64,000 nucleotides of DNA from positions 10,852-74,851 of the forward strand of contig CAKQRL010000008.1 in the NCBI GenBank assembly GCA_934271525.1. Reading direction: 5' to 3'. This DNA is from an uncultured Rhodocyclaceae bacterium (GTDB lineage Bacteria > Pseudomonadota > Gammaproteobacteria > Burkholderiales > Rhodocyclaceae). A program made the translations under genes and the position numbers. The notes under the pieces were generated by a model that ran no database searches, was not told the DNA's origin, and worked only from the letters and a program-made list of their open reading frames with translations. Shown here one piece after another: positions 18,570-28,226 of this stretch (its first letter is position 1; every line of letters begins with the position of its first letter).

Positions 18570-18845
18570 ATGGCACGTTTTTTTAAGAAAAAAGACGACG
18601 ACAAGAAAAAACGCCGCGGCGCTTCGCTTTTCAAACGGCGCAAATTCTGCCGTTTTACTGCGGAAAAAGTCGTTGAAATTGATTACAAAGATATTGACGT
18701 TTTGAAGGAATATATCCAAGAAAACGCCAAAATTATGCCCGCGCGCTTAACCGGCACCAAAGCTGGTTACCAACGTCAATTAAGCACCGCGATTAAACGC
18801 GCGCGCTTCTTGGCTTTGTTGCCTTATACCGACAACCACAAATAA
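18570..18845 (+). CDS. rpsR: 30S ribosomal protein S18
   Basis: This 91-residue protein has a highly basic N-terminal extension ([14 protein letters not shown]) typical of betaproteobacterial S18. The conserved core follows: [24 protein letters not shown] and [28 protein letters not shown] precedes the ATG, 2 bases after priB. It binds S6 on the 30S platform. Confidence 0.97.
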   Translation: MARFFKKKDDDKKKRRGASLFKRRKFCRFTAEKVVEIDYKDIDVLKEYIQENAKIMPARLTGTKAGYQRQLSTAIKRARFLALLPYTDNHK

Positions 18846-18857
18846 AAGGGGACGACA

Positions 18858-19304
18858 ATGCAAATCATTTTGTTAGAAAAAGTCACCAATTTGGGCAATT
18901 TGGGCGATATCGTCAAAGTCAAAGATGGCTACGCGCGCAATTTTTTGATTCCGCAAAAAAAAGCACGCCGCGCCACGCCCGCTGTTTTAAAGGAATTTGA
19001 AGAGCGCCGCGCCGAGTTGGAAAAATTGGCAGCGGAAAAACTTGCCGCCGCGCAAACCATTTTTGAAAAATTAAATGGGTTGACCGTGGAAATTGCGCGC
19101 AAAACCAGTATGGATGGGCGTTTGTTTGGTTCGGTTGGCAATGCCGACATTGCCGAAGCGCTCAATGCCGCAGGTTTTGATATTCACCGCGCGAATATTC
19201 GTTTGTCTGACGGGCCGCTCAAAGCCGTTGGTGAATACGCCATTCCAGTGGTGTTGCACACGGACGTTTTGGCAACGGTCAATGTTGCGGTTGCCTCGCT
19301 TTAA
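18858..19304 (+). CDS. rplI: 50S ribosomal protein L9
   Basis: This 148-residue protein has the usual length. The N-terminal domain [19 protein letters not shown]...GYARNFLIP binds 23S rRNA, a long connecting helix follows, and then the C-terminal domain ([16 protein letters not shown]). AAAGGGG precedes the ATG. A perfect single copy of the window repeat is read as GLTVE in the linker to the C-terminal domain, at residues that are normally similar in other L9 proteins. That suggests substitution rather than insertion. The yceD start follows directly after the stop. Confidence 0.97.
   Translation: MQIILLEKVTNLGNLGDIVKVKDGYARNFLIPQKKARRATPAVLKEFEERRAELEKLAAEKLAAAQTIFEKLNGLTVEIARKTSMDGRLFGSVGNADIAEALNAAGFDIHRANIRLSDGPLKAVGEYAIPVVLHTDVLATVNVAVASL
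19079..19089 (+). repeat. Single GTTGACCGTGG motif within rplI
   Basis: A perfect copy in a universally conserved gene of normal length, preceded by a T5/A5 tract. Confidence 0.85.
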
Positions 19305-19742
19305 ATGGTTATTGCGGATATTTTTGCCTTTGCCCGCGAAAAACGTGTTGTAAAAGCGCATATTGCCTTAAAAGATTGCGAACGTTTATCTGACGTTTTG
19401 GCAAATTCAAATGGCAGCGTGGCTTTTGAAGTGGCAGGCATTCTAGGCAAAAACCGCAAAATTGCCATTGCGCTGACTTTAAACGGTATGGTGCCTTTGA
19501 TTTGTCAGCGTTGTTTGGAAACAATGGATTACCACTTGGCGCATTCGGTGATTTTGGAATTGGCGTGTGAAAACGCCGAAATTGCAGAAGATGAGATTTT
19601 TGAAGAAAATTACGAAATCTATCCCACGCCCAAAATCGTTGACTTAGCGCAGTTGGTAGAAGACGAAATTATTTTGGCGCTACCGAATTTTCCGCGCCAC
19701 GATTCTTGTAGGAGTTTTGATTATGGCCGTTCAACAGAATAA
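19305..19742 (+). CDS. yceD: YceD/DUF177 family protein
   Basis: This 145-residue protein sits directly upstream of rpmF, its conserved position. In other bacteria the family is linked to 23S rRNA accumulation. The central CQRCLE motif is the family signature, and an acidic C-terminal half ([16 protein letters not shown]) follows. The start ATG abuts the rplI stop, suggesting translational coupling; there is no separate ribosome site. The end overlaps rpmF by 20 bases. Confidence 0.87.
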   Translation: MVIADIFAFAREKRVVKAHIALKDCERLSDVLANSNGSVAFEVAGILGKNRKIAIALTLNGMVPLICQRCLETMDYHLAHSVILELACENAEIAEDEIFEENYEIYPTPKIVDLAQLVEDEIILALPNFPRHDSCRSFDYGRSTE

Positions 19743-19905
19743 AAAATCGCCCAGCAAACGCGGTATGCACCGCGCGCATGATTTTTTAAAAAATCCGCCT
19801 TTGGCAGTAGAGCCGAAAAGCGGTGAAATCCATTTGCGGCATCATATTTCACCCAATGGTTTTTACCGCGGCAAAAAAGTTTTGAAAAACAAAAAAGAAG
19901 ATTGA
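19723..19905 (+). CDS. rpmF: 50S ribosomal protein L32
   Basis: The protein has 60 residues and begins [20 protein letters not shown], the betaproteobacterial form. The zinc-binding Cys pairs seen in many L32 proteins are absent ([10 protein letters not shown]). TAGGAG lies upstream of ATG 19723, inside yceD. Confidence 0.96.
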   Translation: MAVQQNKKSPSKRGMHRAHDFLKNPPLAVEPKSGEIHLRHHISPNGFYRGKKVLKNKKED

Positions 19906-19926
19906 TTTTTCTTTTTGGGCGCAACA

Positions 19927-20946
19927 ATGTCTATAACCTTAGCCATTGATTGTATGGGCGGTGATGTTGGCGTTGCCGTCACCGTGCCTGCGGCGCTTGA
20001 TTTTTTAAAAAAAGCCTCGGATGCGCATTTGATTTTGGTTGGACTAAAAGACAAAATCACTCCCTTTTTGGAAAATATTGAAGCCGATTTAAAAAACCGC
20101 ATTGAGTTGCTTCACGCTTCTGAAATCGTGGATATGGACGAACCTCCTGCCCACGTGTTGCGGCACAAAAAGGATTCATCCATGCGGCGCGCCATTGATT
20201 GCGTGAAAGACGGCAAAGCCGATGCCGTGGTTTCCGCAGGCAACACCGGCGCTTTGATGGCAACCTCTTATTTGGTTTTAAAAATGCTTCCGGGCATTGA
20301 GCGCCCCGCCATTTGCACAACGCTACCAACGCAAAATGGGCACGTTTTGATGTTGGATTTGGGCGCGAATGTGGATTGCGACCCGCAACACCTTTTCCAG
20401 TTTGCATTGATGGGTTCTTCCTTGGTTGCCACAATGGAACAAAAGGACTCACCCAAGGTTGGACTTTTGAACATTGGTGAAGAAGCGATGAAAGGCAATT
20501 TGGTCGTCAAAACCGCAACGGATTTGTTACGCGATTCTTCTTTGCATTTTATCGGCAATGTGGAAGGCGATGGCATTTTCAAAAGCGATGTGGATGTAAT
20601 TGTGTGCGATGGCTTTGTTGGCAATGTGGCTTTAAAATCTGCCGAAGGCGTTGCCCAAATGATTAGCGATGCTTTAAAAAGAGAGTTTGGCAGAAACATT
20701 TTGACCAAAGCGGTGGCGCTTTTGGCAATTCCCATTTTAAAACGCATCAAAGCGCGTTTTGACCATCGGCAATACAACGGTGCGGTTTTGCTTGGTTTAA
20801 AAGGTGTTTGTGTGAAGAGTCACGGTTCTGCCGATGTTTTTTCTTTTGTTCAAGCCTTAAATTACGCCCACAAAATGGTGCACAATCGCGTTTTGGAACG
20901 CATTCAACAACAAATGAGCGCTTTTGAAGAGCAGGAACATTTATGA
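19927..20946 (+). CDS. plsX: Phosphate acyltransferase PlsX
   Basis: The protein has 339 residues from ATG 19927; a TTG 12 bases upstream is possible. It converts acyl-ACP to acyl-phosphate for phospholipid synthesis. [12 protein letters not shown] is the family N-terminus; [16 protein letters not shown] and [10 protein letters not shown] follow in the right order, and [15 protein letters not shown] lies near residue 225. Start of the plsX-fabH pair; the stop overlaps the fabH start (ATGA). Confidence 0.95.
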   Translation: MSITLAIDCMGGDVGVAVTVPAALDFLKKASDAHLILVGLKDKITPFLENIEADLKNRIELLHASEIVDMDEPPAHVLRHKKDSSMRRAIDCVKDGKADAVVSAGNTGALMATSYLVLKMLPGIERPAICTTLPTQNGHVLMLDLGANVDCDPQHLFQFALMGSSLVATMEQKDSPKVGLLNIGEEAMKGNLVVKTATDLLRDSSLHFIGNVEGDGIFKSDVDVIVCDGFVGNVALKSAEGVAQMISDALKREFGRNILTKAVALLAIPILKRIKARFDHRQYNGAVLLGLKGVCVKSHGSADVFSFVQALNYAHKMVHNRVLERIQQQMSAFEEQEHL

Positions 20947-21911
20947 CGGCAGTTCGCATCATCGGCACGGGAAGTGCGCTACCCGCCCAGATTGTAACGA
21001 ATAACGATTTAATTGCGCGTGGCGTAAACACCGAAGACGCTTGGATTATTGAACGCACAGGTATTCGCGCGCGCCATTTGGCAGAAAACGAAACCAGCGG
21101 TGATTTGGGTTTTTTGGCAGCGCAAAATGCTTTAAAAATGGCAAAACTTTCTGCCGCTGATATTGATTTAATTATTGTTGCCACTTCTACACCTGATTTT
21201 ATTTTTCCCAGCACTGCGTGCTTGATTCAAAATCGCTTAGAAAACCACACCGCCACCGCTTTTGATGTGCAGGCGGTTTGTTGCGGATTTATTTACGCTT
21301 TAACCATTGCGGAAAAATTTTTGGCAAGCGGTTCGCACCAAACAGCATTGGTAATTGGCGCTGAGGTTTTTTCCCGCATTATGGATTGGAATGAGCGCTC
21401 CACTTGCGTTTTGTTTGGCGATGGCGCAGGCGCAGTGGTTTTAAAAGCGGACAATTCTGCCCAAAGCGGCGGAATTTTGGCTTCCTCTTTGCATGCCGAT
21501 GGCGCTTACAGCAACATTTTGAATGTGCCCGGACAAATCAAAAACGGCAACATTTTGGGCGATCCTTTTTTAAGAATGGATGGTCAAGCGGTTTTTCGTT
21601 TTGCCGTGAAAGCCTTATCATCCGTTGCCCAAGAGGTTTGCGAAAAGGCGGGCATTACCACCGAACAAATTGATTATCTTATTCCGCACCAAGCCAATAT
21701 TCGCATTATTGAAGCGGTTGGCAAACGCTTGAAACTTCCAGCTGAAAAGGTGATTGTAACGCTTGAAAATCACGGCAACACGTCTGCTGCTTCCGTGCCT
21801 TTGGCGCTGGATGTTGCTGTGCGAAGCGGCAAAATCCAAACGGGCAACAAAGTGCTTTTGCAAGCCGTTGGCGGTGGTTTTACTTGGGGTGCGGTTTTGG
21901 TGGAATTTTAA
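20943..21911 (+). CDS. fabH: Beta-ketoacyl-ACP synthase III
   Basis: This 322-residue protein condenses acetyl-CoA with malonyl-ACP to start fatty-acid synthesis. The catalytic triad is visible: Cys113 in AVCCGF, His in PHQANIRI and Asn in [19 protein letters not shown] is also conserved. It overlaps plsX by 4 bases. A repeat pair separates it from fabD. Confidence 0.96.
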   Translation: MTAVRIIGTGSALPAQIVTNNDLIARGVNTEDAWIIERTGIRARHLAENETSGDLGFLAAQNALKMAKLSAADIDLIIVATSTPDFIFPSTACLIQNRLENHTATAFDVQAVCCGFIYALTIAEKFLASGSHQTALVIGAEVFSRIMDWNERSTCVLFGDGAGAVVLKADNSAQSGGILASSLHADGAYSNILNVPGQIKNGNILGDPFLRMDGQAVFRFAVKALSSVAQEVCEKAGITTEQIDYLIPHQANIRIIEAVGKRLKLPAEKVIVTLENHGNTSAASVPLALDVAVRSGKIQTGNKVLLQAVGGGFTWGAVLVEF

Positions 21912-21924
21912 AAATCATAAAAAT

Positions 21925-21973
21925 CCACGGTAAACCGATTGTTTTTTTGAAAAAAATAATTGGTTGACCGTGG
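21925..21973. repeat. Inverted GTTKACCGTGG pair, 49 bp
   Basis: Both arms are perfect with a T7-GA-A6 spacer. It lies between fabH and fabD, two genes expected to be cotranscribed, so it cannot be a fully efficient terminator. Confidence 0.9.
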
Positions 21974-21994
21974 AAATTTGAAAAAGGAAGATTG

Positions 21995-22909
21995 ATGGCT
22001 TTGGCGTTTCTTTTTCCCGGACAGGGTTCACAAAGTGTGGCGATGATGGCGGAATACGGCGATGCGCCCGTTTTAAAAGCAACCTTTGATGAAGCAAGCG
22101 AATATTTGGGTGAAGACTTGTGGCAAATGGTGGCAGAAGGTCCCGCTGAAAAACTCGCCCAAACCCGCAATACGCAACCCGTGATGCTCACCGCTTCCAT
22201 TGCCTTGTGGCGTTTGTGGAACAACACGGGCGGAAAGTCGCCCGATTTTTTGGCTGGCCATAGCTTGGGCGAATATTCCGCATTGGTTGCCGCAGGCGTT
22301 ATTAGTTTTAAAGATGCCGTGCCATTAACACGATTTCGTGCCGAAGCCATGCAAAACGCCGTGCCCGATGGAATCGGTGCCATGGCGGCGGTGATGGGTT
22401 TGGCTGACGATTGGGTGATTGAAGTTTGTCAAGAAGCCGCGCAATCCGAAGTGTTAGAAGCCGTGAATTTCAACGCAAATGGGCAGGTTGTGGTTGCCGG
22501 CCATAAAGCGGCAATTGAGCGGGCATTGCCTTTGTTTAAAGCCAAAGGTGCCAAAATCTGCAAAATGCTGCCTGTGTCTGCCCCGTTTCATTCGTCTTTG
22601 ATGCAAAGCGCTGCTGAACGTTTAAAAGAACGTTTGGAAAATGTGGCGTTTTCCAAACCGCAAATTCCCGTTGTCAATAACGTGGATGTGCGCATTGAAA
22701 CCGAACCTGAAAAAATCAAAAATGCCTTATACCGCCAAGCTTTTCATCCGGTGCAGTGGGTCAAAACCATGCAGTTTTTGGAAGAAAAAGGCGTGAATTG
22801 CGCGCTAGAATGCGGCCCCGGCAAAGTTTTAACGGGTTTGGTTAAACGTTGCGTCAAAGGCGTTGCGGCGCACGCTTTTGCAGCGGATTTGGCAGGAGAA
22901 CTCCAATGA
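21995..22909 (+). CDS. fabD: Malonyl-CoA:ACP transacylase
   Basis: The protein has 304 residues from ATG 21995 (AAAAGGAAG upstream). It loads malonyl groups onto ACP. LFPGQGSQS at the N-terminus, the nucleophile Ser90 in GHSLGEYS and the His in PVSAPFHSSLM are the expected active-site elements. Its stop overlaps the fabG start as ATGA. Confidence 0.96.
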   Translation: MALAFLFPGQGSQSVAMMAEYGDAPVLKATFDEASEYLGEDLWQMVAEGPAEKLAQTRNTQPVMLTASIALWRLWNNTGGKSPDFLAGHSLGEYSALVAAGVISFKDAVPLTRFRAEAMQNAVPDGIGAMAAVMGLADDWVIEVCQEAAQSEVLEAVNFNANGQVVVAGHKAAIERALPLFKAKGAKICKMLPVSAPFHSSLMQSAAERLKERLENVAFSKPQIPVVNNVDVRIETEPEKIKNALYRQAFHPVQWVKTMQFLEEKGVNCALECGPGKVLTGLVKRCVKGVAAHAFAADLAGELQ

Positions 22910-23637
22910 AAAAAATAGCTTTAATTACCGGGGCAAGTCGCGGCATTGGTGCGGCAATTTTGCAAAAATTCTCAGTGGATTTTTTTGTTATTGGCACGGC
23001 AACAACTGAATCGGGCGCTGAAAAAATCACCGAATCGATCAAAAGCATCAATGCTGAAGGCGCTGGCAAAGTTTTGGATTTTTCAAAAGATAACGCCGCT
23101 GAAAATCTCATTCAAAACGTTCAAAAAAAATACGGCGAGGTTGCGGTTTTAATCAACAATGCTGGCTTAACGCGCGACAACTTGGCGATGCGAATGAACG
23201 ATGCCGATTGGGACGCCGTTTTAAACGCTAATCTCAAAGGCGCTTTTCAGCTTTGCCGTTCGGTTATGCGCCCGATGATGAAAGCACGTTGGGGCAGAAT
23301 CATCAACATTGCTTCGGTTGTGGGCGTTTTGGGTAACGCCGGACAAGCCAATTATTGCGCATCCAAAGCGGGGTTAATTGGTTTAACCAAAGCTTTGGCA
23401 AGAGAATTGGGTTCCAGAAATATCACGGTCAATGCTGTTGCGCCCGGCTTTATTCAAACCGATATGACGCACGCTTTAACCGAAGAACAACAAAAAGAAA
23501 TGCTCAAAAACATTCCGCTTGCTCGCGCAGGCACGCCCGATGACGTGGCAAATGCTGTTTATTTTTTGGCAACTGACGCGGCAAGTTATATCACGGGCAA
23601 TACTTTGCACATCAATGGTGGAATGTTGATGGCATAA
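22906..23637 (+). CDS. fabG: 3-oxoacyl-ACP reductase
   Basis: This 243-residue short-chain dehydrogenase reduces 3-ketoacyl-ACP with NADPH. The nucleotide loop is TGASRGIG (8-15). NNAG is near 84-87. The catalytic Ser137, Tyr150 and Lys154 lie in the conserved spacing, and VNAVAPGFIQTDMT follows. ATG 22906 overlaps the fabD stop. Confidence 0.96.
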   Translation: MKKIALITGASRGIGAAILQKFSVDFFVIGTATTESGAEKITESIKSINAEGAGKVLDFSKDNAAENLIQNVQKKYGEVAVLINNAGLTRDNLAMRMNDADWDAVLNANLKGAFQLCRSVMRPMMKARWGRIINIASVVGVLGNAGQANYCASKAGLIGLTKALARELGSRNITVNAVAPGFIQTDMTHALTEEQQKEMLKNIPLARAGTPDDVANAVYFLATDAASYITGNTLHINGGMLMA

Positions 23638-23692
23638 CTTTTGAATTTTTTGCTAAAATTGCACAATTTTTAAAACACAAGGAGTTTTTAAG

Positions 23693-23926
23693 ATGGACAA
23701 CATCATTGAACGTGTGAAGAAAATAGTCGCCGAGCAGTTGGGTGTGAATGAGGCGGACGTGAAAGACGATTCTTCCTTTGTGGAAGATTTGGGCGCGGAT
23801 TCTTTGGACACCGTGGAATTGGTGATGGCATTGGAAGAGGAATTCGGTTGCGAAATTCCGGATGAAGATGCCGAAAAAATCAAAACCGTGCAACAAGCTG
23901 TGGATTACATCAATAGCCACAAGTAA
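23693..23926 (+). CDS. acpP: Acyl carrier protein
   Basis: This 77-residue acidic protein carries the growing acyl chain. The phosphopantetheine site is Ser37 in GADSLD. CAAGGAG precedes the ATG. It lies between fabG and fabF as in most Proteobacteria. Confidence 0.97.
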   Translation: MDNIIERVKKIVAEQLGVNEADVKDDSSFVEDLGADSLDTVELVMALEEEFGCEIPDEDAEKIKTVQQAVDYINSHK

Positions 23927-23930
23927 AAAT

Positions 23931-23941
23931 CCACGGTAAAC
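23931..23941 (-). repeat. Single CCACGGTAAAC motif between acpP and fabF
   Basis: A perfect single arm, followed by a T9 tract, starts 4 bases after the acpP stop; there is no partner arm. Confidence 0.85.
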
Positions 23942-23970
23942 AGAAACTTTTTTTTTGCAGGGGTTTAATC

Positions 23971-25212
23971 TTGGCACGTCGTCGCGTTGTGGTAACAGGG
24001 CTGGGGCTCATTTGCCCCTTGGGCAATACTGTTGAAGAAAGCTGGCAAGCCGCTCTTGCTGGAAAATCTGGCATTGCGCCGATTACGCGCTTTGATTCAA
24101 GCGTTTTGTCGGTGCATTTTGCAGGCGAGGTTAAAAATTTTAATATCGCCGATTATTTGTCGCCCAAAGAAGCGCGGCGCCTTGATACTTTTATTCATTA
24201 CGGTATGGCGGCAGGCATTCAAGCCGTGCGCGATGCTGGTTTGGATAAAGAAAACGCGGTTGATAAACTGCGCGTGGGTTTTGCCATTGGTTCTGGCATT
24301 GGCGGTTTGCCTTTTATTGAAGCCACGCAAAAGGAATATTTGCAACACGGTGCGCGCAAAATTTCGCCCTTTTTTGTGCCAAGTTCCATTATCAATATGA
24401 TTTCGGGCAATTTGTCCATTATGTATGGCTTCCAAGGTCCTAACATTGCCATTGTTACGGCCTGTTCCACTGGCACGCATTCTATCGGCGAGGCGGCGCG
24501 TTTAATTGAATACGGCGATGCGGATGTGATGGTTGCAGGTGGTGCAGAATCCACCGTTTCTCCTTTGGGAATGGGCGGTTTTTGTGCGGCAAGGGCGTTA
24601 TCCACCCGCAATGATTCCCCTGAAACAGCATCGCGCCCGTGGGACAAAGACCGCGATGGCTTTGTGCTGGGCGAAGGCGCGGGCGTGGTTGTGTTGGAAG
24701 AATTGGAACACGCCAAAGCGCGCGGCGCACAAATTTACGCCGAAGTGGCTGGTTTTGGAATGAGTTCTGACGCGCATCACATCACCGCACCACTGGATGA
24801 TGGTTCGGGCGCGGCGCGTTGCATGGAAATTGCAATGCGTCATGCTGGCTGGGCTGGCTCCGATGTGCAGTATATCAACGCGCATGGCACATCAACGCCA
24901 TTAGGCGATATTGCCGAAACAAAGGCTATTCACCGCGCTTTTGGTGCGCACGCCAACAATCTCATTGTTAATTCCACAAAATCTATGACGGGGCATTTGC
25001 TGGGTGCGGCTGGTGGCGTGGAGGCAGTTTTCACTGTTTTGGCGATTAAAAACCAAATCTCACCGCCAACGATTAACATTTTTAACCTTGACCCACAATG
25101 TGATTTGGATTATTGCGCCAACACTGCCCGCACTGCCACGATTAACGCGGCGCTTTCCAATTCTTTTGGTTTTGGCGGCACCAACGCTACTTTGGCGTTT
25201 CAAAAAATTTAA
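23971..25212 (+). CDS. fabF: Beta-ketoacyl-ACP synthase II
   Basis: This 413-residue elongating condensing enzyme has the catalytic Cys in [11 protein letters not shown] and two His in [11 protein letters not shown] and [13 protein letters not shown]. The start is a rare TTG at 23971 with AGGGG about 8 bases upstream, giving [12 protein letters not shown], which matches the family N-terminus; no ATG is available nearby. The next gene begins directly after the stop. Confidence 0.95.
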   Translation: MARRRVVVTGLGLICPLGNTVEESWQAALAGKSGIAPITRFDSSVLSVHFAGEVKNFNIADYLSPKEARRLDTFIHYGMAAGIQAVRDAGLDKENAVDKLRVGFAIGSGIGGLPFIEATQKEYLQHGARKISPFFVPSSIINMISGNLSIMYGFQGPNIAIVTACSTGTHSIGEAARLIEYGDADVMVAGGAESTVSPLGMGGFCAARALSTRNDSPETASRPWDKDRDGFVLGEGAGVVVLEELEHAKARGAQIYAEVAGFGMSSDAHHITAPLDDGSGAARCMEIAMRHAGWAGSDVQYINAHGTSTPLGDIAETKAIHRAFGAHANNLIVNSTKSMTGHLLGAAGGVEAVFTVLAIKNQISPPTINIFNLDPQCDLDYCANTARTATINAALSNSFGFGGTNATLAFQKI

Positions 25213-25638
25213 ATGCTTTTTCCAAAAGACATCGCACGGCAACAAAGCAAAGTGCCGCTTGTGATTCTGTTGGCCATGGCAATTTTGGCGCAAATTTTGT
25301 TGCTCACACAATCGCCACTTTTAGCGATTATTGCAACGCCGATTTTGTGGTTTGTTACGTTTTGGGAAACGCAACAAACGCCGCCGAATTTTTTTCGTTT
25401 TTTAAAAGACGGGCGTTTTTTTTACGCTGAAAAACCGAATCAATGGATAGAAGCCGAATTGAAAACCCTTTATTTTTGGCATCCACTTTTAATTTCTGTA
25501 ACAATAAAAAACGAAGACAACAAAAAACGCACTTTTTGCTTATACCGCAGCCAATTTTCCGCCCGAGATTTTCGGCATTTGCGTTTATTTTTCAAATTTC
25601 TTGCACTCACCGCCAAAGCGGACGATTTACCACGGTAA
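25213..25638 (+). CDS. Small membrane protein, YgfX/CptA-like
   Basis: This 141-residue protein has a hydrophobic hairpin of two membrane segments at about 16-50 followed by a soluble C-terminal part. The pattern FCLYRSQFSARDFRHLRLFF resembles the end of YgfX/CptA-type proteins, but the match is by eye only. The ATG abuts the fabF stop. The last two residues and stop (PR*) are written by the window repeat at 25630. Function unknown. Confidence 0.6.
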   Translation: MLFPKDIARQQSKVPLVILLAMAILAQILLLTQSPLLAIIATPILWFVTFWETQQTPPNFFRFLKDGRFFYAEKPNQWIEAELKTLYFWHPLLISVTIKNEDNKKRTFCLYRSQFSARDFRHLRLFFKFLALTAKADDLPR

Positions 25639-25667
25639 ACGCCAAAAAAATTTCAGGTTCACCGTGG
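25630..25667. repeat. Inverted GTTKACCGTGG pair, short form (38 bp)
   Basis: The left arm is perfect and supplies the stop codon of the 25213 gene; the right arm is the GTTCACC variant. It lies between convergent genes. Confidence 0.85.
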
Positions 25668-25682
25668 AAAATCGCAAACGTT

Positions 25683-27920
25683 TTATAATCTTTCCCGCAT
25701 TTTTTGTGCGGCGGTGACCATATTTTTGAGTGCAGGGAGAACTTCTTCCCAACGCCGTGTTTTAAGGCCGCAATCGGGATTAATCCACAATTGTTCGGTC
25801 GTTAAAATTTTGAGCATTTCACTAATGCGTTCTTCAATTTTTGCCTCAGATGGAATGGCAGGACTGTGAATATCATAAACACCCGGACCAATGCCTGCCA
25901 CATAATGAAAATCGTGGAAGGCGCTAAGCAATTCCATCGCACTTCTGCTCGCTTCAATGCTGATCACATCCGCATCCATTTGCGCAATTGCCGACAAAAT
26001 CGCATTAAATTCGCTATAACACATATGCGTGTGGATTTGCGTTTTGTCCGCCGCTACGCCAGCCGTCACGCGGAAAGCGCGGGTTGCCCATTCTAAATAT
26101 TCTTTTGCCGCCGCTTTGGATAACGGCATTCCTTCGCGCAGTGCCGCTTCATCAATTTGTATTAAGCGCACGCCGACTTTTTCCAAATCTGCCACTTCAT
26201 CCCTAATTGCCAAGGCAATTTGCAAAGCCACGGCATCGCGCGGCAAATCTTCGCGCACAAAGCTCCAACACAAAATGGTAATCGGACCAGTTAGCATTCC
26301 TTTGACGTGTTTGGCACTCAAACTTTGCGCGTAAGTAATCCATTCAAGCGTCATCGCTTTTTTGCGGAAAACATCGCCAAAAATCACAGGAGGTTTGACG
26401 CAACGGCTGCCGTAACTTTGCACCCACGCATTCGCCGTGAAACAAAAGCCGCCCAACTGCTCGCCAAAATATTCCACCATATCATTGCGCTCGGGTTCAC
26501 CATGCACCAAAACGTCCAATCCCAATTTTTCTTGGATGGCAATGCAGTTGGCAATTTCTTTTTTCAAAAAGCTTTGGTAATCGGCGGCAGAAATATTGCC
26601 TTTTTTAAAATCCTGCCGAACCTTGCGGATTTCAGAAGTTTGCGGAAATGAGCCGATGGTGGTGGTCGGCAACAAAGGCAGGTTTAAATCCTTTTGCGCT
26701 TTTTGGCGTTCTATAAAAGGTGTGCGTTTTTCATCCGATTCGGCAATATTCGCCACGCGTTCGCGCACCAACGGATTCACCACGCCTTCAAAATGTTGAA
26801 AGGCATCAAGCGCCGCTTGGTTGGCTTTGAATATCTCAGAGCCTTCGGGGTTTTCATCAAGCGCCAAGGTTTTTAAATCTTGCAATTCCGCACATTTTTG
26901 CACGGCAAATGCCATGCGACCTTTGAGTGCTTCGGGCAGTGCAATTTCGCTTGCCAAATCAAAAGGCACATGCAAAAGGGAGGAGGAAGTGCCTAACAAA
27001 ATGCGGTCATTGTCCAAAAATGTTTGTGCGTTTTGGATGATTTTTAAGCTTTTTTGGTAGTCATTTTTCCAAATATTTCTGCCGTTTACAATTCCAAGCG
27101 AGAGTTTTGTTTTGGGCGAAAGTAGAGATGAAATTGCTTTTAAATCAATTGCTTGTGAACAACAATCACAATGAATTGCAAAAAAATCCACGGTCAACAA
27201 TGATTTTTTTTCAAAAAAATCGCCAAAATAAGCAGTCAAAATCAATTTTTTTTGCGCCGCATTATTCAAATCTTCGTAAATGTTGGGGAGATTTTGAATA
27301 ATGGAATCAGGCAAAGAATCGCAAACCAAAATTGGTTCTTCAATTTGAATGACTTCGGATATTTCGGCTAATTCTTTTAATAATTTTTGATAAATTGGCA
27401 AAATGGCTGGCAAAAAATCAAAAGGCGAGCCGTTTTTAACCTTTGACAACGCCAAAAATGTGATAGGACCGATGATGGCGGGTTTCACATTTAATCCCAA
27501 AGCCTTTGCGGTTTTGCTGTCTTTTAAAACGGGGTGATTGTTGTAGGCAAAATCCGTTTTTTGGGACAATTCTGGCACCAAATAGTGATAATTGGTGTTG
27601 AACCATTTGGTCATTTCCATGGCATTGTCGCCACGTGCCATTTGGGAGTAATCGTTTAAATTTTGCGGATTTAAGGTTTTAAAACGCTCTGGAATTGCAT
27701 TTAAAAAAATTGCGGTATCAAGCATTCTGTCGTAAAAAGAAAAATCACCTGTTGCGACAAAATCCAATTTTTTTTGAAAATTCCAATGGGTTTGTTTTAA
27801 ATTTTCGGCGGTATTTTGCAAATCTTTTTCGCTTTTTTGTTGTTGCCAAAAAGATTCTAATGCGAATTTTAATTCCCGTTGTTTGCCGATGGATGGGAAT
27901 CCCAAAATATGAGTTTTCAT
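25683..27920 (-). CDS. metE: Cobalamin-independent methionine synthase
   Basis: This 745-residue protein transfers the methyl group of methyltetrahydropteroyl-triglutamate to homocysteine. The C-terminal catalytic barrel shows LPTTTIGSFPQT, HGEPERNDMVEYF and the zinc ligands in HTHMCYSEFN and NPDCGLKTRRW; the N-terminal barrel begins THILGFPSIGKQRELKFALE. The length matches the family (about 755). A half-copy of the window repeat with its A/T tract is translated near residue 240 as EKKSLLTVDFFA, apparently tolerated in the N-terminal domain. The leader carries a cobalamin riboswitch, so the enzyme should be shut off when B12 is present. A B12-dependent MetH would then be expected elsewhere in the genome. 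Confidence 0.96.
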   Translation of the reverse strand: MKTHILGFPSIGKQRELKFALESFWQQQKSEKDLQNTAENLKQTHWNFQKKLDFVATGDFSFYDRMLDTAIFLNAIPERFKTLNPQNLNDYSQMARGDNAMEMTKWFNTNYHYLVPELSQKTDFAYNNHPVLKDSKTAKALGLNVKPAIIGPITFLALSKVKNGSPFDFLPAILPIYQKLLKELAEISEVIQIEEPILVCDSLPDSIIQNLPNIYEDLNNAAQKKLILTAYFGDFFEKKSLLTVDFFAIHCDCCSQAIDLKAISSLLSPKTKLSLGIVNGRNIWKNDYQKSLKIIQNAQTFLDNDRILLGTSSSLLHVPFDLASEIALPEALKGRMAFAVQKCAELQDLKTLALDENPEGSEIFKANQAALDAFQHFEGVVNPLVRERVANIAESDEKRTPFIERQKAQKDLNLPLLPTTTIGSFPQTSEIRKVRQDFKKGNISAADYQSFLKKEIANCIAIQEKLGLDVLVHGEPERNDMVEYFGEQLGGFCFTANAWVQSYGSRCVKPPVIFGDVFRKKAMTLEWITYAQSLSAKHVKGMLTGPITILCWSFVREDLPRDAVALQIALAIRDEVADLEKVGVRLIQIDEAALREGMPLSKAAAKEYLEWATRAFRVTAGVAADKTQIHTHMCYSEFNAILSAIAQMDADVISIEASRSAMELLSAFHDFHYVAGIGPGVYDIHSPAIPSEAKIEERISEMLKILTTEQLWINPDCGLKTRRWEEVLPALKNMVTAAQKMRERL
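27188..27198 (-). repeat. Single CCACGGTCAAC motif within metE
   Basis: A perfect arm with its T8-C-A7 tract (to about 27225) is in frame on the minus strand. Confidence 0.85.
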
Positions 27921-27924
27921 TTTT

Positions 27925-27950
27925 GCTCCTGAAAGGTGGTTTCAAAGAGC
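27925..27950 (-). promoter_or_regulatory. Putative Shine-Dalgarno-sequestering hairpin of metE
   Basis: On the minus strand GCTC and TGAAA pair with TTTCA and GAGC around a CCACC loop. The AGGAG ribosome site of metE is in the 3' arm, so folding would block initiation. This is a plausible expression platform for the riboswitch. Confidence 0.55.
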
Positions 27951-27999
27951 AGCCAATCACGCACGCCACACCGCCGTTTTTGGTTACCAAAAACGTGGC

Positions 28000-28195
28000 A
28001 AGGCTTAATCCGTCTGGGTCGCGAGACAGTCTGCTGATACGTGCAATTGGTCGTCTCCTGGCTTACAACCTTAAAACGTCTGCAACCTTCCCATTTTTTA
28101 AGAAAACAGTGACCGCAGGCAAAGAGAATGTTGATAACAGTGGCGCGTCCGCAGCGGATTTTCACCGCTTTCCGTTTCCAACCGCACAAGGTGTG
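28000..28195 (-). ncRNA. Cobalamin riboswitch
   Basis: Conserved elements occur in the right order on the minus strand: GGTTGGAAACGG, GCGGTGAAAATCCGC, the GCCACTGT core (28137-28144), TGGGAAGG, and the B12 box AGCCAGGAGAC (28053-28063). It binds adenosylcobalamin and represses the downstream gene. Boundaries are approximate. A strong hairpin (CGTTTTTGG with CCAAAAACG, about 27975-27994) lies between aptamer and gene without a T-run, which fits control of translation better than termination. Confidence 0.92.
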
Positions 28196-28197
28196 GA

Positions 28198-28226
28198 ATT
28201 TTTGGAAATAAGGGAATGTTTGTCAA
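28198..28226 (-). promoter_or_regulatory. Putative metE promoter
   Basis: A consensus TTGACA (28226-28221) is followed after 17 bases by AAAAAT (28203-28198), four of six matches to the -10. It overlaps the last codons of the upstream GT61 pseudogene. Confidence 0.6.
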
